NCBI GenBank assembly: GCA_049999765.1
Contig: JBNGIQ010009488.1
Coordinates: 106,233 to 136,959 of the forward strand
DNA from: Phaeoceros laevis
Taxonomy: Eukaryota; Anthocerotophyta; Anthocerotopsida; Notothyladales
Length of the DNA: 30,727 bases
Reading direction: 5' to 3'
Shown: one piece after another, positions 10,601 through 22,640 of the stretch
Layout: every line of letters starts with the position of its first letter
How positions within the stretch are numbered: position 1 is the stretch's first letter
Notes under the pieces: model-generated
What the model was told of the DNA's origin: nothing
The model's database searches: none
What the model saw: the letters and a program-made list of their open reading frames with translations, nothing else
Program-made: the position numbers and the translations under genes

Positions 10601-11107
10601 ACGCTTCATATTGCGTGAGGTTCCCCCTCCCTCGTCGCCAGCAGCGGAAAAGGAGCTCCCACCAAGCTTGAGGTCAAGTTCACCAGAGGCCTCCGGCGAC
10701 AAGGAGTCCCGGGGAGACAGGAACTCCTGCTCAATTCTAGGCTCCCTGGATCCGCCATCAAACAGATTAGAGGCCCGACCTTGGACCTCACCAGTCTCCC
10801 CATGCCCACCGCTGTCCTCGTAACTTCCAGTGGCAGGACTCTCACCATTGTTGTCCACAGCAAAGCCCCTCGCTACGGGCTGCGCAACAAACCTCACGTG
10901 GTCCCACTCCCAGGCTCGCTGATCCCAGTCCCCTCGGTGCCTCCCAAACCCGCCACGCTCCACCGTGACGGCGCCGTGGGACACATCCGGGTACGGCTCC
11001 CCATGCCGCGGCAGGGCCGACCTGGAAGACATGAGCGCAAGTTCTTCTGGCTTGGATGCTAGCGCCACGAAAGGCATTGGCAGCGGGTTCAAAGCTTCCG
11101 CAAACAT
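7673..11107 (-). CDS. SPL: SBP-box transcription factor, long SPL1/SPL14 type
   Basis: This 1144-residue nuclear DNA-binding protein belongs to the long SQUAMOSA-promoter-binding-like class, whose SBP domain binds GTAC cores. The SBP domain spans about residues 182-256. Zinc site 1 is C182, C187, C204, H207; zinc site 2 is C223, C226, H230, C242; a basic nuclear-localisation stretch (KRSCRRR through RRRRK) overlaps the end. An LDLKLGG motif precedes it at about 145. The middle carries the conserved long-SPL block (EWLAHTPSDMESYIRPGC, IRPIAIATNRKT). Ankyrin-like repeats lie at about 915-1035 (GETLLHRAV, GITPLHIAA, GQTPLHCAI). A hydrophobic segment at about 1103-1122 and the closing FTWGSL complete the class layout. 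An in-frame TAG immediately precedes the ATG, fixing the start in this exon. No ALSLLS (miR156 target) motif is present, as expected for this class. The whole protein lies in one uninterrupted exon, which is unusual. Confidence 0.95.
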   Translation of the reverse strand: MFAEALNPLPMPFVALASKPEELALMSSRSALPRHGEPYPDVSHGAVTVERGGFGRHRGDWDQRAWEWDHVRFVAQPVARGFAVDNNGESPATGSYEDSGGHGETGEVQGRASNLFDGGSREPRIEQEFLSPRDSLSPEASGELDLKLGGSSFSAAGDEGGGTSRNMKRYRPSSPGAQFPTCQVDDCKADLRLSKDYHRRHKVCEPHSKASKALVAHQLQRFCQQCSRFHPLAEFDEGKRSCRRRLAGHNRRRRKTQPDAAAAQAYLLAETDYSSGKTGGLVSFIQLLTQLKASSTLEGLSGLNGLVNNKEALLQYFKRACMPGMSEDSNVEHLPPQVNGHLNGNGEASVPKSTPHPFQNGYGFSEKQLFSSALTGPVQEKLSLPLQSSLNGQKSHSRDLFSQATREGGSGSLSLAPGGRPDQVEQCAPIPAESNGRRVMSPPSVGASDDAAHPSSGLPMARQPAEAYADASQSWSKPTPVAHKLFPLQSSNGSRVAMNGTLGGDVPARAVLPFMDGQAGTSQGDGSQFLRRTMDVQQASGQKTSETSTSGSDLSPEGSNADSQDLIRRPFHQETLVGRISFKLFDKMPGDFPQILRNQIQEWLAHTPSDMESYIRPGCVILTIFLSMPAHAWEDLCRGMPWRLRSLLETSSEFWNKGRMMVQVEGQTVHIVDGKLQLHRVVRLLCPPHVQSIRPIAIATNRKTRLVVRGHNLSSRTRIICSFQGKCGHALLEPEEEEVGDCANAPLPLQPRQRFGFDCGPFHSYGRCFVEVEHSGSKGNSLPVLVADSAVCAEIRTLEDEIEDVTANAARMAEGSRLLPDEVSEFSSTARMGMEAEVTKFLLELGWLMQGKIGSLNPGGPVCWSGTSRIETLLVYSVDRDWCAVVKMLLDLYFSAAYESMGRSSLMSNGAFVGGETLLHRAVKRNCRSMAELLLAYSPKVPRSIADHSDPSVSRDMDTLHDQMVIFTPDMAGCSGITPLHIAASMHNAEGMVNALISDPGQRGVHAWNHARDATGQTPLHCAIAGGRFLYIQLVRSKEALLQSQTLSRPLNAARIDQLGQQIIAGRAEIKLSPSLGGRRTQCGLAGLGSGHMGVVRGQASRPFLLCMVAAACVCVVVCVCFRSPPPVGFKVPFTWGSLGIGWK

Positions 11108-12344
11108 CTAGCCAAGCCCGGGCCGCCCTCTCCGGAACGCCGCTCTGCTAGTCCGCAAATCCGCAGCAGCACGTCCCCCGCCTGCATGCTATCATTGGAT
11201 CCTCCTTCCGGGCTCACCACATTCCAGAGAAGCCAACTTGTGCGGCCTGGCGAGGGTGCGTCAGTGTTGAGTCAAGGACGGCCATGGCCCGCAGACAGCA
11301 AGGGCAGCTCTGGAAATGGCCCATGAGAGTCCCGGTGATAGTCGTCCGACTTTCCGCACGGATGCTAGCACCTTCCTGTCGTACCGGAACAATGAAGTAT
11401 GTTACCGAGCTGCCGGTAGGGGGGTGCACTCCTTCGACCTTCCTTAGAGCTGCTGAGCTCAGCTGTTGCATCAGCCTGCCTACTACTCTAGTCCTCCTTT
11501 AACAACTGAGGTTCCGGACAGGAATCTTCATCGTGAACGCTTCGGAGGGATGCCCGCTTTTTGCACAGTTGTAAGACTCGTACACTCGTACATCTACCGC
11601 CCGTTTCCGATACCAAAACCCACCGAAAGCCACCCAAATCGGCAGACGAAAAAGTAGAGACCCTCCCATAGGTGGTTGCGAGGTTTTTGATGTGGGCTCC
11701 ATCGCAGCTCATCAGCTCTGTAGCACGATCTTGGGCTGATACACGAAGCTCGTGCCGATAACAGCGGGCACTAATCCAGCACCACACTAACGTCATGATC
11801 TGAACCCGCAGGCACTCCAGAGACAGCTTACCCACCAGGAAAGTGACGCAGGAACAAAGGGTGACAACAACTTTAAATACCTCTAAGCAGTTCACTGATG
11901 AGGGAATATGTCACAAGGTACTCCTGCAGACCTTGAGCAAGGTCAGAATTTGCCAGTTTGAACAAACCCAGTATAAATAAGCGCAGCTCCTAGCTCTAAG
12001 CCTGTGCTGTCAAGAGGAACCAGCGCTCTCCAAGGGCTGGACTGGTATACACTACTGCCCTCCCAGAACTGCCAACTAAGGGTGAGAGCAAAATCAGCAG
12101 GCACTCAATGGTGGTTGTTATCAACCGAGAAGGAATGTACACGCCCCAATGTACATGTCCTAAATGTGCAGTCTTTGCTCCTGGAGCTAGTCGGATCGCT
12201 GCTGGAGCAAACACGACAACCAACTGGTGTACAATTCAATCCACATCATCTCCGCTTCTTCTCGGACTCCAATGGTTCCCTGCAAACACAGCTGCTCACC
12301 AAAATAGAGAACCCACCACTCTTTACATGGACATGGCACGCCCA
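11108..12344. promoter_or_regulatory. SBP-box gene upstream region and PDS5 3' UTR
   Basis: Both flanking genes run leftward. This 1.2 kb therefore contains the 3' untranslated region of PDS5 on the right and the promoter and leader of the SBP-box gene on the left. A minus-strand frame of 135 codons at 11488-11895 has no recognisable content. A small inverted repeat, TTTGCTCC and GGAGCAAA, lies near 12173-12212. No core promoter element could be assigned confidently. Confidence 0.55.
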
Positions 12345-15300
12345 CTAAGCCACGTTCTTCGAAGGACTGACCACCGGCTCTGCCTCTGAGTTATTCCCGG
12401 CTGCACCTGTTTCATCATCTGGTTTTGCATCTGCATCAGCAGCAGGCATGGCTTCATCTGCTTGGGCAGCTCCCTCTACAACATCGTTCACTTCAACATC
12501 AAACTTGGCTGCACCTGTTTCACCTTCCGGGCTGGCTGTAACCGTTTCATCCTCTGGTTTGGCTGCAGCTGTTTCACCACCCGACTTCGCTGCAGCTGCT
12601 TCGCCGCCCGCCTTAGCTGCAGCTGTTTCACCACCCGCCTTAGCTGCAGCTGTTTCACCACCCGCCTTAGCTGCATCTGCTTCAACACCCAACTTAGCTG
12701 CAACTGTTTCACCATCCGGCTTGGCTGCAGCATCAGCCACAGCCGTGTCAGCACCAGACTTGGCCGGACCTGCTTCAACATCGGCCTTGGTTGCACCTGC
12801 CTCACCATTAAGTTTGGCTGCAGCTGTGGAGGCACCACACTTGGCAACAGCTGTTTCAACGCTTGATTTTGCAACCTCTGGCTCAGGGCCAACCTTTGCT
12901 GCACCAGGATCAAGGCTGGAAGTCTTTGGCAAAGCTGTCTCAGAACCAGACTTCACTGCTACATCTGTAACTGACATTTTTTCCTCCACACCACCTTCAA
13001 GAGGTGTCTTTGCAGGAGGCTCCTTCCTCTTGATTTTCAACGTATCTCCAACCGTTCCTGGCAAATCACAGTACATAAAAAAAAGTTCTTTAACTGGTCA
13101 CTACCCTTGCACTGAAGCCAAAAATTATTCTGCCTATGCCACTCTGGATTGCCTGATTACCTTTATGGGTCTTCTGCTTTGAACCACCTCCCTTATCAAC
13201 TAGAGGTTGGTCATTATCGTCAAACTCAAATGGGTCAGCACTGTGGGCGGTGGTGGCAGCAGCAGCTGTGGGCGGACTCAAGACTGGGGAGGATGCAGCA
13301 TCTGCGTGCTTCACGTCTGATGTTGCTTCGCCACCACTCTTGGCCTCTGAAGTACCCCCACCACTGTACTGCATACCACCTCCCGAGTCAGTAGCAGCCT
13401 CCTTCCCAGTCTTTGGCGATGATACCCTTCTGTCATGCAACATTTGATCATGCCAACATGAACAGAAGCTTGTAAGGCTTAGGAAACATAAAATTTAGAA
13501 GACTGAACAATCAAAGCAAGTGCCCAGCTACAAGTGTCTGCAACCACTGAGGCATTCCACTCACGATACTTCAGGTCCCAGCCCACCGTCCTCTTTTAAA
13601 GCATCCTGCACAACACTCTGACCCCGCTTCTTGAGCTTTCCACGCCTACACAGCAAGGGAACACAAATGCAGTAAGACCTTTAATCTGCAGCAGATAAGT
13701 GTCAGTACAAGAACTCAGAATGCCACAGTAAGGAGCTTATTCAAAATCAGATACAAACAAACCCGGAAATCAATCCTGAGCAACAGTATGAGAGCATACT
13801 GATTAGTCTGAGATGATGTTGGTGTTGGCGGTGCTTCTGTTGCTCTCTGCAATCATAAAGCCTGCTGTCAGACAGATGCGTGATCAAAATCTCCAAGAAT
13901 GAATTGGCTAAAAGCAAACGTCTTTACCTTTCTTCGGCCGGATTCCTCTTTAACAATCGCCCATCGTTCCACATCCATATTAAGTTGCTCAACATCCCCG
14001 TCATCATACAGAATCTGTGCAAACCGAGAAACAGTTACAGACAAGATTCCAAGAAATGACACGGCATACCAACCACCTTTTTCCTCGAGCCCAAGGTCCC
14101 AATGTACCCTGTGTTTCTTTGTCTTAGGATCATAATCTTGAACTCGACCCTTGTAATACCTGCAAACACAAGCGAATGTATAATAGCTGAAAACAACTTG
14201 CACAAACTGCAACAGTTGATAGAGATACACGGGAACTGTTAGAATATAAAATGGCCTGCAAAGCCCACCTCTTGTCAAGAGGCCAATAGACCTTGATCCT
14301 GCTGTTGATCAGGTCCTCCCCAGCTTCTTGCCCATTCTTTGCTTTCATTGCAGGAGTCTGGTTGTGTTGAGACATACCATCAGGAACGTATTGAGCTAGT
14401 GAACTGCAGAACTGCTAGCACTCACCAAATATTCATAGGTACCTTTAGAGAAGCCGGGGTTGTAGATTGTCTGGCACCTTGAACTGGAGTGTCTGTCTCT
14501 GCATTCTTAGGTGACTTCGCTTTTGGTGTTTGTTTTGGACCCTCTGCCGCTCTCCTTTTTGCTGGAGAAGCAGTTACAGGTGTTTCTACAACCTGAGTTT
14601 CAAGAAGCATTAGTCCACAGGTCTTATACTCACCCTTTTGAAGCCCATCAACTCATCGAAATCACAGTTTTGATAGTTCCTGAATAGCCACAATAAGTAG
14701 ACCAAATGCGCACCTTCTTTGGCTTCCGACCTGTTGAAGTTTCGCCAGGTAACTTCTGGGCAGCCTTCCTACCCATGTAAGGCGTCTTCGGATTTGCAGA
14801 CTCATTTTCAGCATTCAACTTCTTTGTACTACCTAGTCTTTTCGTAGCTGAGACAGACACATCTTTTGAAGATGGTGCATCCTCTGCATCATCTGGTACG
14901 TTCTCCACAGAGATTGTGGCTGCATCTGATACATCCGGTGGCTCCACCACCACAACAGGGTTCTTGCGGGGTCTTCCTCGTTTCTTTTTTTCCGGTACAA
15001 CATCAGGCTGCTGTTCATTCTTCACAGCGGGTCTTGAAGGCCCATTACTCCTTTTTCGGCCTCTCTGTGGTTTGGATGGGGCTACCTCCTTCGCTGCCCG
15101 TTCCGGAACCACAGGTGCCAAGTCTGCATTCCGGCTACGTTTCTGAACATGATCTTCATCATTTTCTTTTCCGGGTTCACCATCCGAAGAATCCCCATCC
15201 AGGCTTCTCCTGCCACGCTTTGGCACTCGTGGACTTGATGGCTGGATATAGGACACACTGTTGTTACATTCTCGACAAGAAGCCCCAGTGATTAAAGCAG

Positions 15301-18300
15301 ACAGAACTCTAGCAAACTACATGATATTAAACAAGTCCAAGACAGCTACAGTTGAATCACAGTGCAAGCTCTGGCAGTCTCTACCGCTTCTATCACAGGT
15401 TCTATCAGTGCACACAGCACCTGAAAACTTTTTTTACCTGTCCCACTCGTGTAGCCCCAAACTTCAGTCTGAGCTGCCCATGTGCGTCAACCAAACATGG
15501 TGGCATATGGCTTCCATCAATCTGTTCACAGATAATTATTGATATCAGAGCTACCCCGCAAGCGCGACATGAAAGTTCATTCAGAAGAGGTCAACGAAGC
15601 AGGCATTACTCTACGAAATAAACAATGCGAACCTTAGACTCGGTAGCTTCAACACCCTCTGGAACCTTGTAGAGCACACTAGGGAGTGGAACATCACCCG
15701 GATAGACTCCAGAGAACATTTTCTTACGGCCAAGTTCCTTGGTCATAGTGATTCCTATATCACTTATCGTGTACAAATTCTGCCAACCAAAATTGGGCTG
15801 AGTGACTTTCTACCCATTACTAGTTGATGTACAATCATCAATAAAAAACTACAGCTGATTTCTCAAAAATTTAAGTTACACTAGACACGAGTGATAATAC
15901 CCTCAGGTGACCTGAACTCAAACTAATGCATGTTTGGAAATCTGCTAACACAATGAAAACAAAGTCTACCTCTCTCTTTGTTGCATCGACTGCATCCTCG
16001 GCCCTCTTAATCTCTGCAAAAATAGCAAGAATGGCTGGTATGTTGTCCACCTCATCCTTCTTCCCAGATTCACTTCGCGAGTCCCCATCTTGATACAGCA
16101 ATGCTCGCAGATAAGTGTGAAGCTGTCTGTCAAGAGACCCAATACCACAAGTAAATCAGCTTTCAAGAAATAAATGCTACCCCTTTATGTGTCCTTTGCA
16201 TAGTTGTTGAAAACAATACGTTTACACTGAACACAAGAATAGAATCTAGTACTGCGGTATCTCCATTAAATGAATGACTCAACAGTCCAAAGGAGCTTTC
16301 TCCTGATGGTGGGCTACAGGCACATACCATACCTCAACCCGAGCAATACAAGGAGATCTACGACACAGAAAGGCATGAAGGTCCCTAAAAAGGTAATTAA
16401 GGACATTAAAATACCTTTGGAATGGGTCGTATGATGCTGCTTCAGTTAATGCCTCAGCAGAAAATGGGTACTTCGGATGATGTGCAAGGGCATGCACCAA
16501 GTAGAACAGCACGTATTCCGGGTGTACTGCCAGTGCACTGCCTTCGATCTGTGCGGACAGTGATACTTGCCGCACTCGAGCTTCACGCCGACATGATGCA
16601 ATAAATTCTCCGGTGTACTTTTTAGCCTGTCCAAAGGTGTAGTTTTATAAGACAAATGTGACTCTGATTTACACCAAATCTCCCTGCAGCAGCCACAGCT
16701 TCCAGCACAAAAGATAGATGCAAATACCTCATTAACTATAGCCTTGGCTGCATCAGTTGCACAAAGTGCGAATGCAACTGCATACTTGTGCGGTAAAGAT
16801 CGCTCTTTTAGGTACTGATGCACTTTGGCTATAAACTCTTGACGGACGTAAACGCTTTGATCCTATTACAGCAGAAGAAATTAGTCACCGACTAGGACTG
16901 GGGTCCTAGAAAAGTAACAGGTCCCACTGGACAACGCAACAGCAAAATAAAATACCAGACCCCAGATCAATCCAAAGAGGTCTGAAGAACGCGAGACTAG
17001 AAGGATCACCCGTACTAGTAGTTGACAATATCAGTCTCTACACACATGTACCTGCGCGGTTAAGATTGTTGACAACCAAGTCTCCGGTTGTATATCTTTA
17101 TCCCAACGACTTGCCAGGCGCAGAATAGCCTTGGCTGCTGCTAATCTGATGTGAGCCTTGTCGATGTCACTGGATAGAAATCCGACTTGAGTTATTGTGC
17201 AGAAAAGCCGAACACAAGGACCTCGACCTCATTTGTCAAAGATGCTGAAGTTCGTCAGTCTTGCAGATCATTTCACTCAAAGCTTTGCAGCAGAGCAACC
17301 TTATTGCTTAAGTAAACAGGCATGCAAAGAGTCACAACCATGCAGCCACTTTGCACATTCGACCAGCCCAAGATCACATTCACCGATGTCCAGGCCAAGC
17401 AAGCAGATCTTAAGAAACCACCCAACAATGTCCAGACCTTGATTGCACGTCTTCCGAGATTTCTCCCCGCTCCAGGAGTTTGTTTATTACACTAAGTAGG
17501 CCAGCAAGCTTTGTTGTCTGCCTCGAATGGGCATCCCGAGAGGGGAGAAAACTTTTCACAAGTGTCTTCAAGCCATAAATCTGTACAATACAAGTATAAG
17601 AAGTACTCAGCTTCCTGTGCCCTTTCAGACATATCTTCTAGTGTCTCCTCAACCCCTCAAGCTACCACTCCTGCCAACTGATGACAGATATATAAAGGCT
17701 GTGCTGACTTTCCAAGGCTTACCTTTAACTGACATTCTTCACTTGGCGTATCCCAAGAGTCCGATAGGTGGGCCTGCAGAATTCTTTCTTTTTCAGTGAA
17801 GGCACATGCACACGTGAAACTGAAGGCAAGGTATTATCGACACAAATATGTAACTTACACTAGACTGCCTTAGAAGATTCTGCACAACATAGCGAACAAT
17901 ATCATTGTCACGTGTTTCGTAAACAGGTGTTGCCAGCTGGGCGATGCAACCCAAAGACTGCAGTATAGTGGGAAGATGAGCTTTATCATCCAGAGAATCC
18001 ACCAAACGCTGGAGCACAAAAAAGCACTTCATGAGTAGCTGAGGCACTATTTTCACCAACTTCAGAACTGAGCATGGCAATGCACGATCATGCTATATTG
18101 ATCTGACAAGCTATCTGATCCATGGTCCAAAGACCAATGCTGACATACGTGCTTCCAGAAAATTCATTGAAAACTCACAGCACCCGTCCTACCCCATATA
18201 AGAGCGATAAACTTTTCAGCCCAGAATCAGCCGTCACAGTTGAAATAGCAGTGACCGCATATTTTGCCTGCTTTCGATTACCCTCCAGGCATAGCTTCTC

Positions 18301-21300
18301 CAGAGTTTCATCTACAGAACTGCAACGTAACAACAGGAAGGCCATCAAAACCCCTTGATCTTTCAAAAAAGTTCACGCAATATACAATAAAAGCCAAATG
18401 GGTAACCACTAAGATCACAATTTGCATATGCTGCACACCCATTTTACCTGACAACTTCTGCAATTTGGTCCCTAATCGTGCCACCAGCTTTAGAAAGGAT
18501 GTGCACCACTCCTTCCTTGATGGTCTCGTCACTTTCCTTGAGCAACTCTAGCAGGTCCTTGTCCCCTCCCTCTATAAGAGAGGGAAACACACTGGCAATT
18601 TCCTGCACATTAATAATCATAATCAGCCCAGAAGCCAATTTAGCTAGGAACGACCAATCTCGCGACCATTGAAAATGTCTCAGCAGCTAGCACATCAGCC
18701 CTCACCACAAGTAAAGCCAAGCTGGCCTTAACAAGGGCCGAGCTCCCAGAAGCTTTGTGCACAGGTATTTCCTTTAGGGCAGCCTTCACATGCTCCTTTC
18801 CGAAGAGGAGAAATGAAGACTTCAGAGACAGCAGCTTCATGAACTCGTACTGTGGATGCTGCTTGTCAGACAACCTTTTCAACAAATCATCCTGCAAAAA
18901 AAAGCAACGTGCGTTCCAGGTTAGGCACCAGGACCTTCAGCCAGGAGCCAAGCAAGAACATTCAAAGAGTGGTCACAGACACCAGTGTCACAGGCTTACA
19001 CAAGCCTCTCTGGACTGCTCGAATGTTGTCTTTGGATCTAATAGTGTAGAAAGGCCCTTGAATATATTATTGTCCTTCATCTGATGTAACTTTTGCAGGT
19101 GTTCTTCCGCTTTTGTAGAATCCAAAAAGGCCAGTGAAATGGCCTTAAATGTATTTTCCAGCTTTTTCTGGAGTTCTACATTGTCATCCTCCTGGGAGAT
19201 AGAAAAACCAAACTATTTAACATTGACATAGCTACCTGTCTCTTGCATTAACCATTGAAACACTAGGCCACAGCTCAACATCATGTAGCACAGTTATTAA
19301 ACACCTTGATTTTCTGCCGTAAAGAGAGGTATGCCTGCATTTCCTGCTGCAGCCTGCAAAAACCACAAACACTGTGCATGAACACCATAGGTTTCTTCAC
19401 AGAGTCCAAACACCCTTCAAAAGCTATATATGTAATTTGGAGACAGTGAGATCTGTGTCCTGGTTACCTTTGTTTCTGAACTAGAACCCTGTCAAGGGCC
19501 TTCTCGTCATTCTTGTCAAAAGTTGCATACACAGCTACCCAATGCCTCACCCGATCTTCCACTGGAAGATCCGGGGGAAAAAGATCCTCAGTCAAAACAA
19601 CATCAATGCCCTGGGGTCTGCCAAACAAAACAGCATGCTATGTCAGCAAGAGTCTGCTATACATATCAAGAGAAGATGGAATATAAGCAATGCTTTAGCT
19701 GGGCTGAGACCTGAAATCCTTGCAATCCTTGTCGAAGATGCATCTAATGATCTTGCTCGGAATCCATTCAAAATGATCCTCAGGACTCACAACTCCGTCT
19801 TTCATCCTTGAGCAAAAGCTTCTATACACTTCCGTTAACTTCTTCAGCGTCTCTCTTCGGAGAGGAACCTGCAGAACAGAGAAATTTATCAGAACACTTA
19901 ATCAGACGACGCAACCTTATTGAAAGTAACACCACACAGATAAGAATTGCTAAGACATGCTTGCTTCATCTGAAGGGCAATGATACATGAAAGTTCTGAC
20001 CTTTTTGTCTCGCAACCGATCAGCTACATGCTTTACAGTTTCCGATGGCACACATTTAGCACTGCTGACCGCCAAATCACAAATCACTCTCACGGCAAGG
20101 CTTCGTACTTTTTCGTCAAAATCCATAAGCCTTCCATGAAGCGCCGCTGCACAATGAGCAATGAAGTCGGACCTTCAACACCACAGGCTTGAAACCCCCT
20201 AAACAACTTCATCAGATTCCGCAGCTGTTGTTGGGAAAACTTACCAATAATTTCACTTGATTTGGGTCCAGAAGGATTGGCCAAAACAACTTCTTTAGCA
20301 CATTCCAAAGCAGCTACCCGTACGTCCAGATCCTTATCGGTAAATCTCTTCACAAACTCAGAAAACAGCTGGCGAAATTCCTGAGGGACTTTTTGCCCAG
20401 GTAAAGTAAAAATCCTTCCAATCAATTTAAGGGCTTTAAGGCGTATATCCATCTTGTCCGTCTGAACACAACAGAGATGCACAAATCCACAGAAAAACAA
20501 GCAACTCAGTATACCTCAAACACACTAAAATACCATTCTGCCACATTCAGACCTCAGAGTCCTGGATCGAGGAGGCAGGACAGGCAATGTGTCCACTGTC
20601 ACACCAAGGACTTCCAGGGGACTCACACTTACTGGGCACTGAAAATTTTGACAAAGAGATGCAATAAACGATGACAGACACAAGAAAGGCCATTGACAAT
20701 AACACTCCACACAAACGTCACAGCATGTTCAGAGGTCAGTCTTAGGTACCAGGAGCTCCTCTGACAAGTTGGGAATCACTCCCACAAGCATTTCTGGAGC
20801 ACAGCTACATATTTCATAGAAGAGATCATGGTAGTCCTCATGCAGTTTACTGTCACTCCCTTCTGCCATAATAGAAGTCAAAAACCGCTGCACTTCAATC
20901 CCCTCCAACTTGTTAGCTTCCTTCCACTTCTCTATCACTGCAACTGCTAGGTTGTGAGCTGCTGGCGTAACATCCTTGAAGATAGAACAGAGTGACAGAT
21001 ATCAGTGTGACAACTACAGAATGCTCATCATGGAAAGAGCACACTCTAAGAGATTTACCTTCCGGTCTTTCAACAAGTTGGTAAACACCACTTCCAACAG
21101 TGGTTGTGCAATAACCTCGCTCTCTTCAAGAACCAAAGCCAAAATATCCCTCATTGCCCCAGAGACATTCTCAGGGTGAGTGTCACTGCAGTGGCCACAA
21201 ATTGAAAAAAATTAGCAGATATTTCGAGGCATTGTAACCTGCAGACACAGGTACGGCAACCATAAAGAAAACTGTAACAGAAAGACTCAAGAAATTCCAG

Positions 21301-22640
21301 AAATTAAAGGTTTACCTGGTAACCCTGAAGAAAATGTGGAACATCTTCAGGATGAGGTCATCGCATTCGAGATCCAGCATCATCACACACGACCGCACCT
21401 TGGCAACTGTTTCCAGAATAGATACCCTTCTTGCAAAAGATGGACTGCCCACGTCATCCAGACCTTCGAATGTTGCAACAAGGAGATGGAAAATGTCCTG
21501 TTACAAAGCAAAATGATCACTTGTGAGGATGATTGGTACAAACAGGAACAGTGATACATGTACAGCAGCACACTGTGAGGATATGTGATACCTTCAATAC
21601 ATCATCGTCATAGGGAGCATCAGGTGCAAATATCCTCATAACCTCACTGATGCAGGTTGCCACTAAGAGACGTACATCCTTATCCTTGTGTTTCACAAGA
21701 CCTTCTAGCACCAAAGCCTCTGTACATGATTTCATTACTTCGAGTGTGGCTGGAGGAGGTGACTGATCCACCACGCACAGCAACCCTACAGCTTGCTGGA
21801 ACACAGAGCACGTTGGGCATTAGAGTGGGAGATACACCTATGTTAAGACTTCTCTGCCGATGTCTGGGAGTCATGCAAGCTGTATTGTGCAAACATCAAT
21901 AGCTGAACAGAACCCACAATGGTGGGCAGTTGTACTCAGGTGGCAGCTGACTGACTGTCCATGTCCAGGCAGGATCATTGTATCCACAATACATAAACAA
22001 TACGTGATCATTGATGGGTAAGCGTTGATGACAGTAACGCAGCCAGTATGCAACAAGAATAGATAGGTGGGGCGATTATGTGGCAAGAGTTGCACACGCT
22101 GGCCTGCTGAAAGAATCGCGGCAGAATGCTATTCAGCACGGAGTCTAGCCAGTAAAAAACGTCAGCCGACACTACAATACGCAGCCAACACAGCCACTGT
22201 GTCACCAACTTACTGGACGACACTTTGCGGGACTCTCCGAGGTGGTATCACGTCAAGATGGGCGTCATCTTGAATTTTCCAGCTGGTAGCACACAGGCAG
22301 ACACCACAGTCTGCACAAAATTGTACAAAGACGACATTCCGCAAAAGGAAGCCCGCACAGAGAAGGACGGGAAGGGCAGCCCACGAAATGACGCAGGCAC
22401 TTGCTGGAAATCCACAGAATGCAAGGGCTTCGGTAATGCCTGAATACAGCTTCGAAATTGGTACAAACCAGCAACCTACAGTAGGGAGGGCACAAGGCAC
22501 ACCTTTAGCAGCCTGACGAGCGCTTCCTTGGGCTGGTTGGGCTGGAGCAGGCGCTTGCCGATGTCGCTGAGAGGCGTGATGTCGCTGAAGGGCGTGTGGT
22601 CCATGGCCATGGCGGCGTCGTTGCGCGCGTCGCGAGCCAT
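12345..22640 (-). CDS. PDS5: Sister-chromatid cohesion protein PDS5
   Basis: PDS5 is a HEAT-repeat cohesin cofactor acting on chromatin. Exons read from phase and homology: 22640-22503, 21795-21592, 21497-21316, 21185-21059, 20974-20750, 20461-20245, 20146-20001, 19868-19711, 19617-19468, 19353-19305, 19191-19000, 18891-18667, 18602-18448, 18319-18193, 18008-17859, 17773-17723, 17580-17438, 17169-17052, 16862-16728, 16626-16415, 16126-15970, 15779-15633, 15521-15438, 15241-14714, 14592-14443, 14357-14269, 14159-14108, 14014-13928, 13846-13800, 13645-13565, 13429-13161, 13057-12345. They total 5508 nt (1835 residues) and every join is GT-AG and in phase. Residues 1-1164 hold the HEAT-like PDS5 core (LVKHKDKDVRLLVATCISE, LVHALAHHP). 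A basic region with an AT-hook (KKRGRPRK, near 1255) follows. A Tudor-like fold typical of plant PDS5 lies at about 1400-1460 (VYWPLDKRYYKGRV, ILYDDGDVEQL). The last 237 residues are Ala/Lys/Glu-rich with nine-residue repeats. It is longer than Arabidopsis PDS5A (about 1600 residues), mainly at this end. Confidence 0.94.
12495..12875 (-). repeat. 27-bp coding minisatellite (nine-residue repeats) in PDS5
   Basis: Within the last PDS5 exon, about fourteen units of nine residues follow one another with consensus AAKxGGETA. The best-preserved core is at 12594-12674, where three 27-bp units are nearly identical in DNA. Outer units are diverged (VAKSSVETA, AAKLNGEAG, AAKPEDETV) and one is interrupted by a short insertion (VADAAAKPDGETV). 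The period is a multiple of three, so copy changes keep the frame. Confidence 0.85.

Noticed and set aside
11488-11895. A 135-codon minus-strand frame upstream of the SBP-box gene, considered as an extra gene or N-terminal exon.
   Set aside because: The content is not protein-like, and the SBP-box start is fixed by an in-frame TAG just before its ATG. It could only be a leader ORF.
12448-13182. A 244-codon Ala/Pro/Ser-rich open frame on the plus strand.
   Set aside because: It is the antisense of the last PDS5 exon. Its length comes from the 27-bp in-frame repeat, which has no stop on either strand, and the minus-strand reading continues PDS5 in phase.
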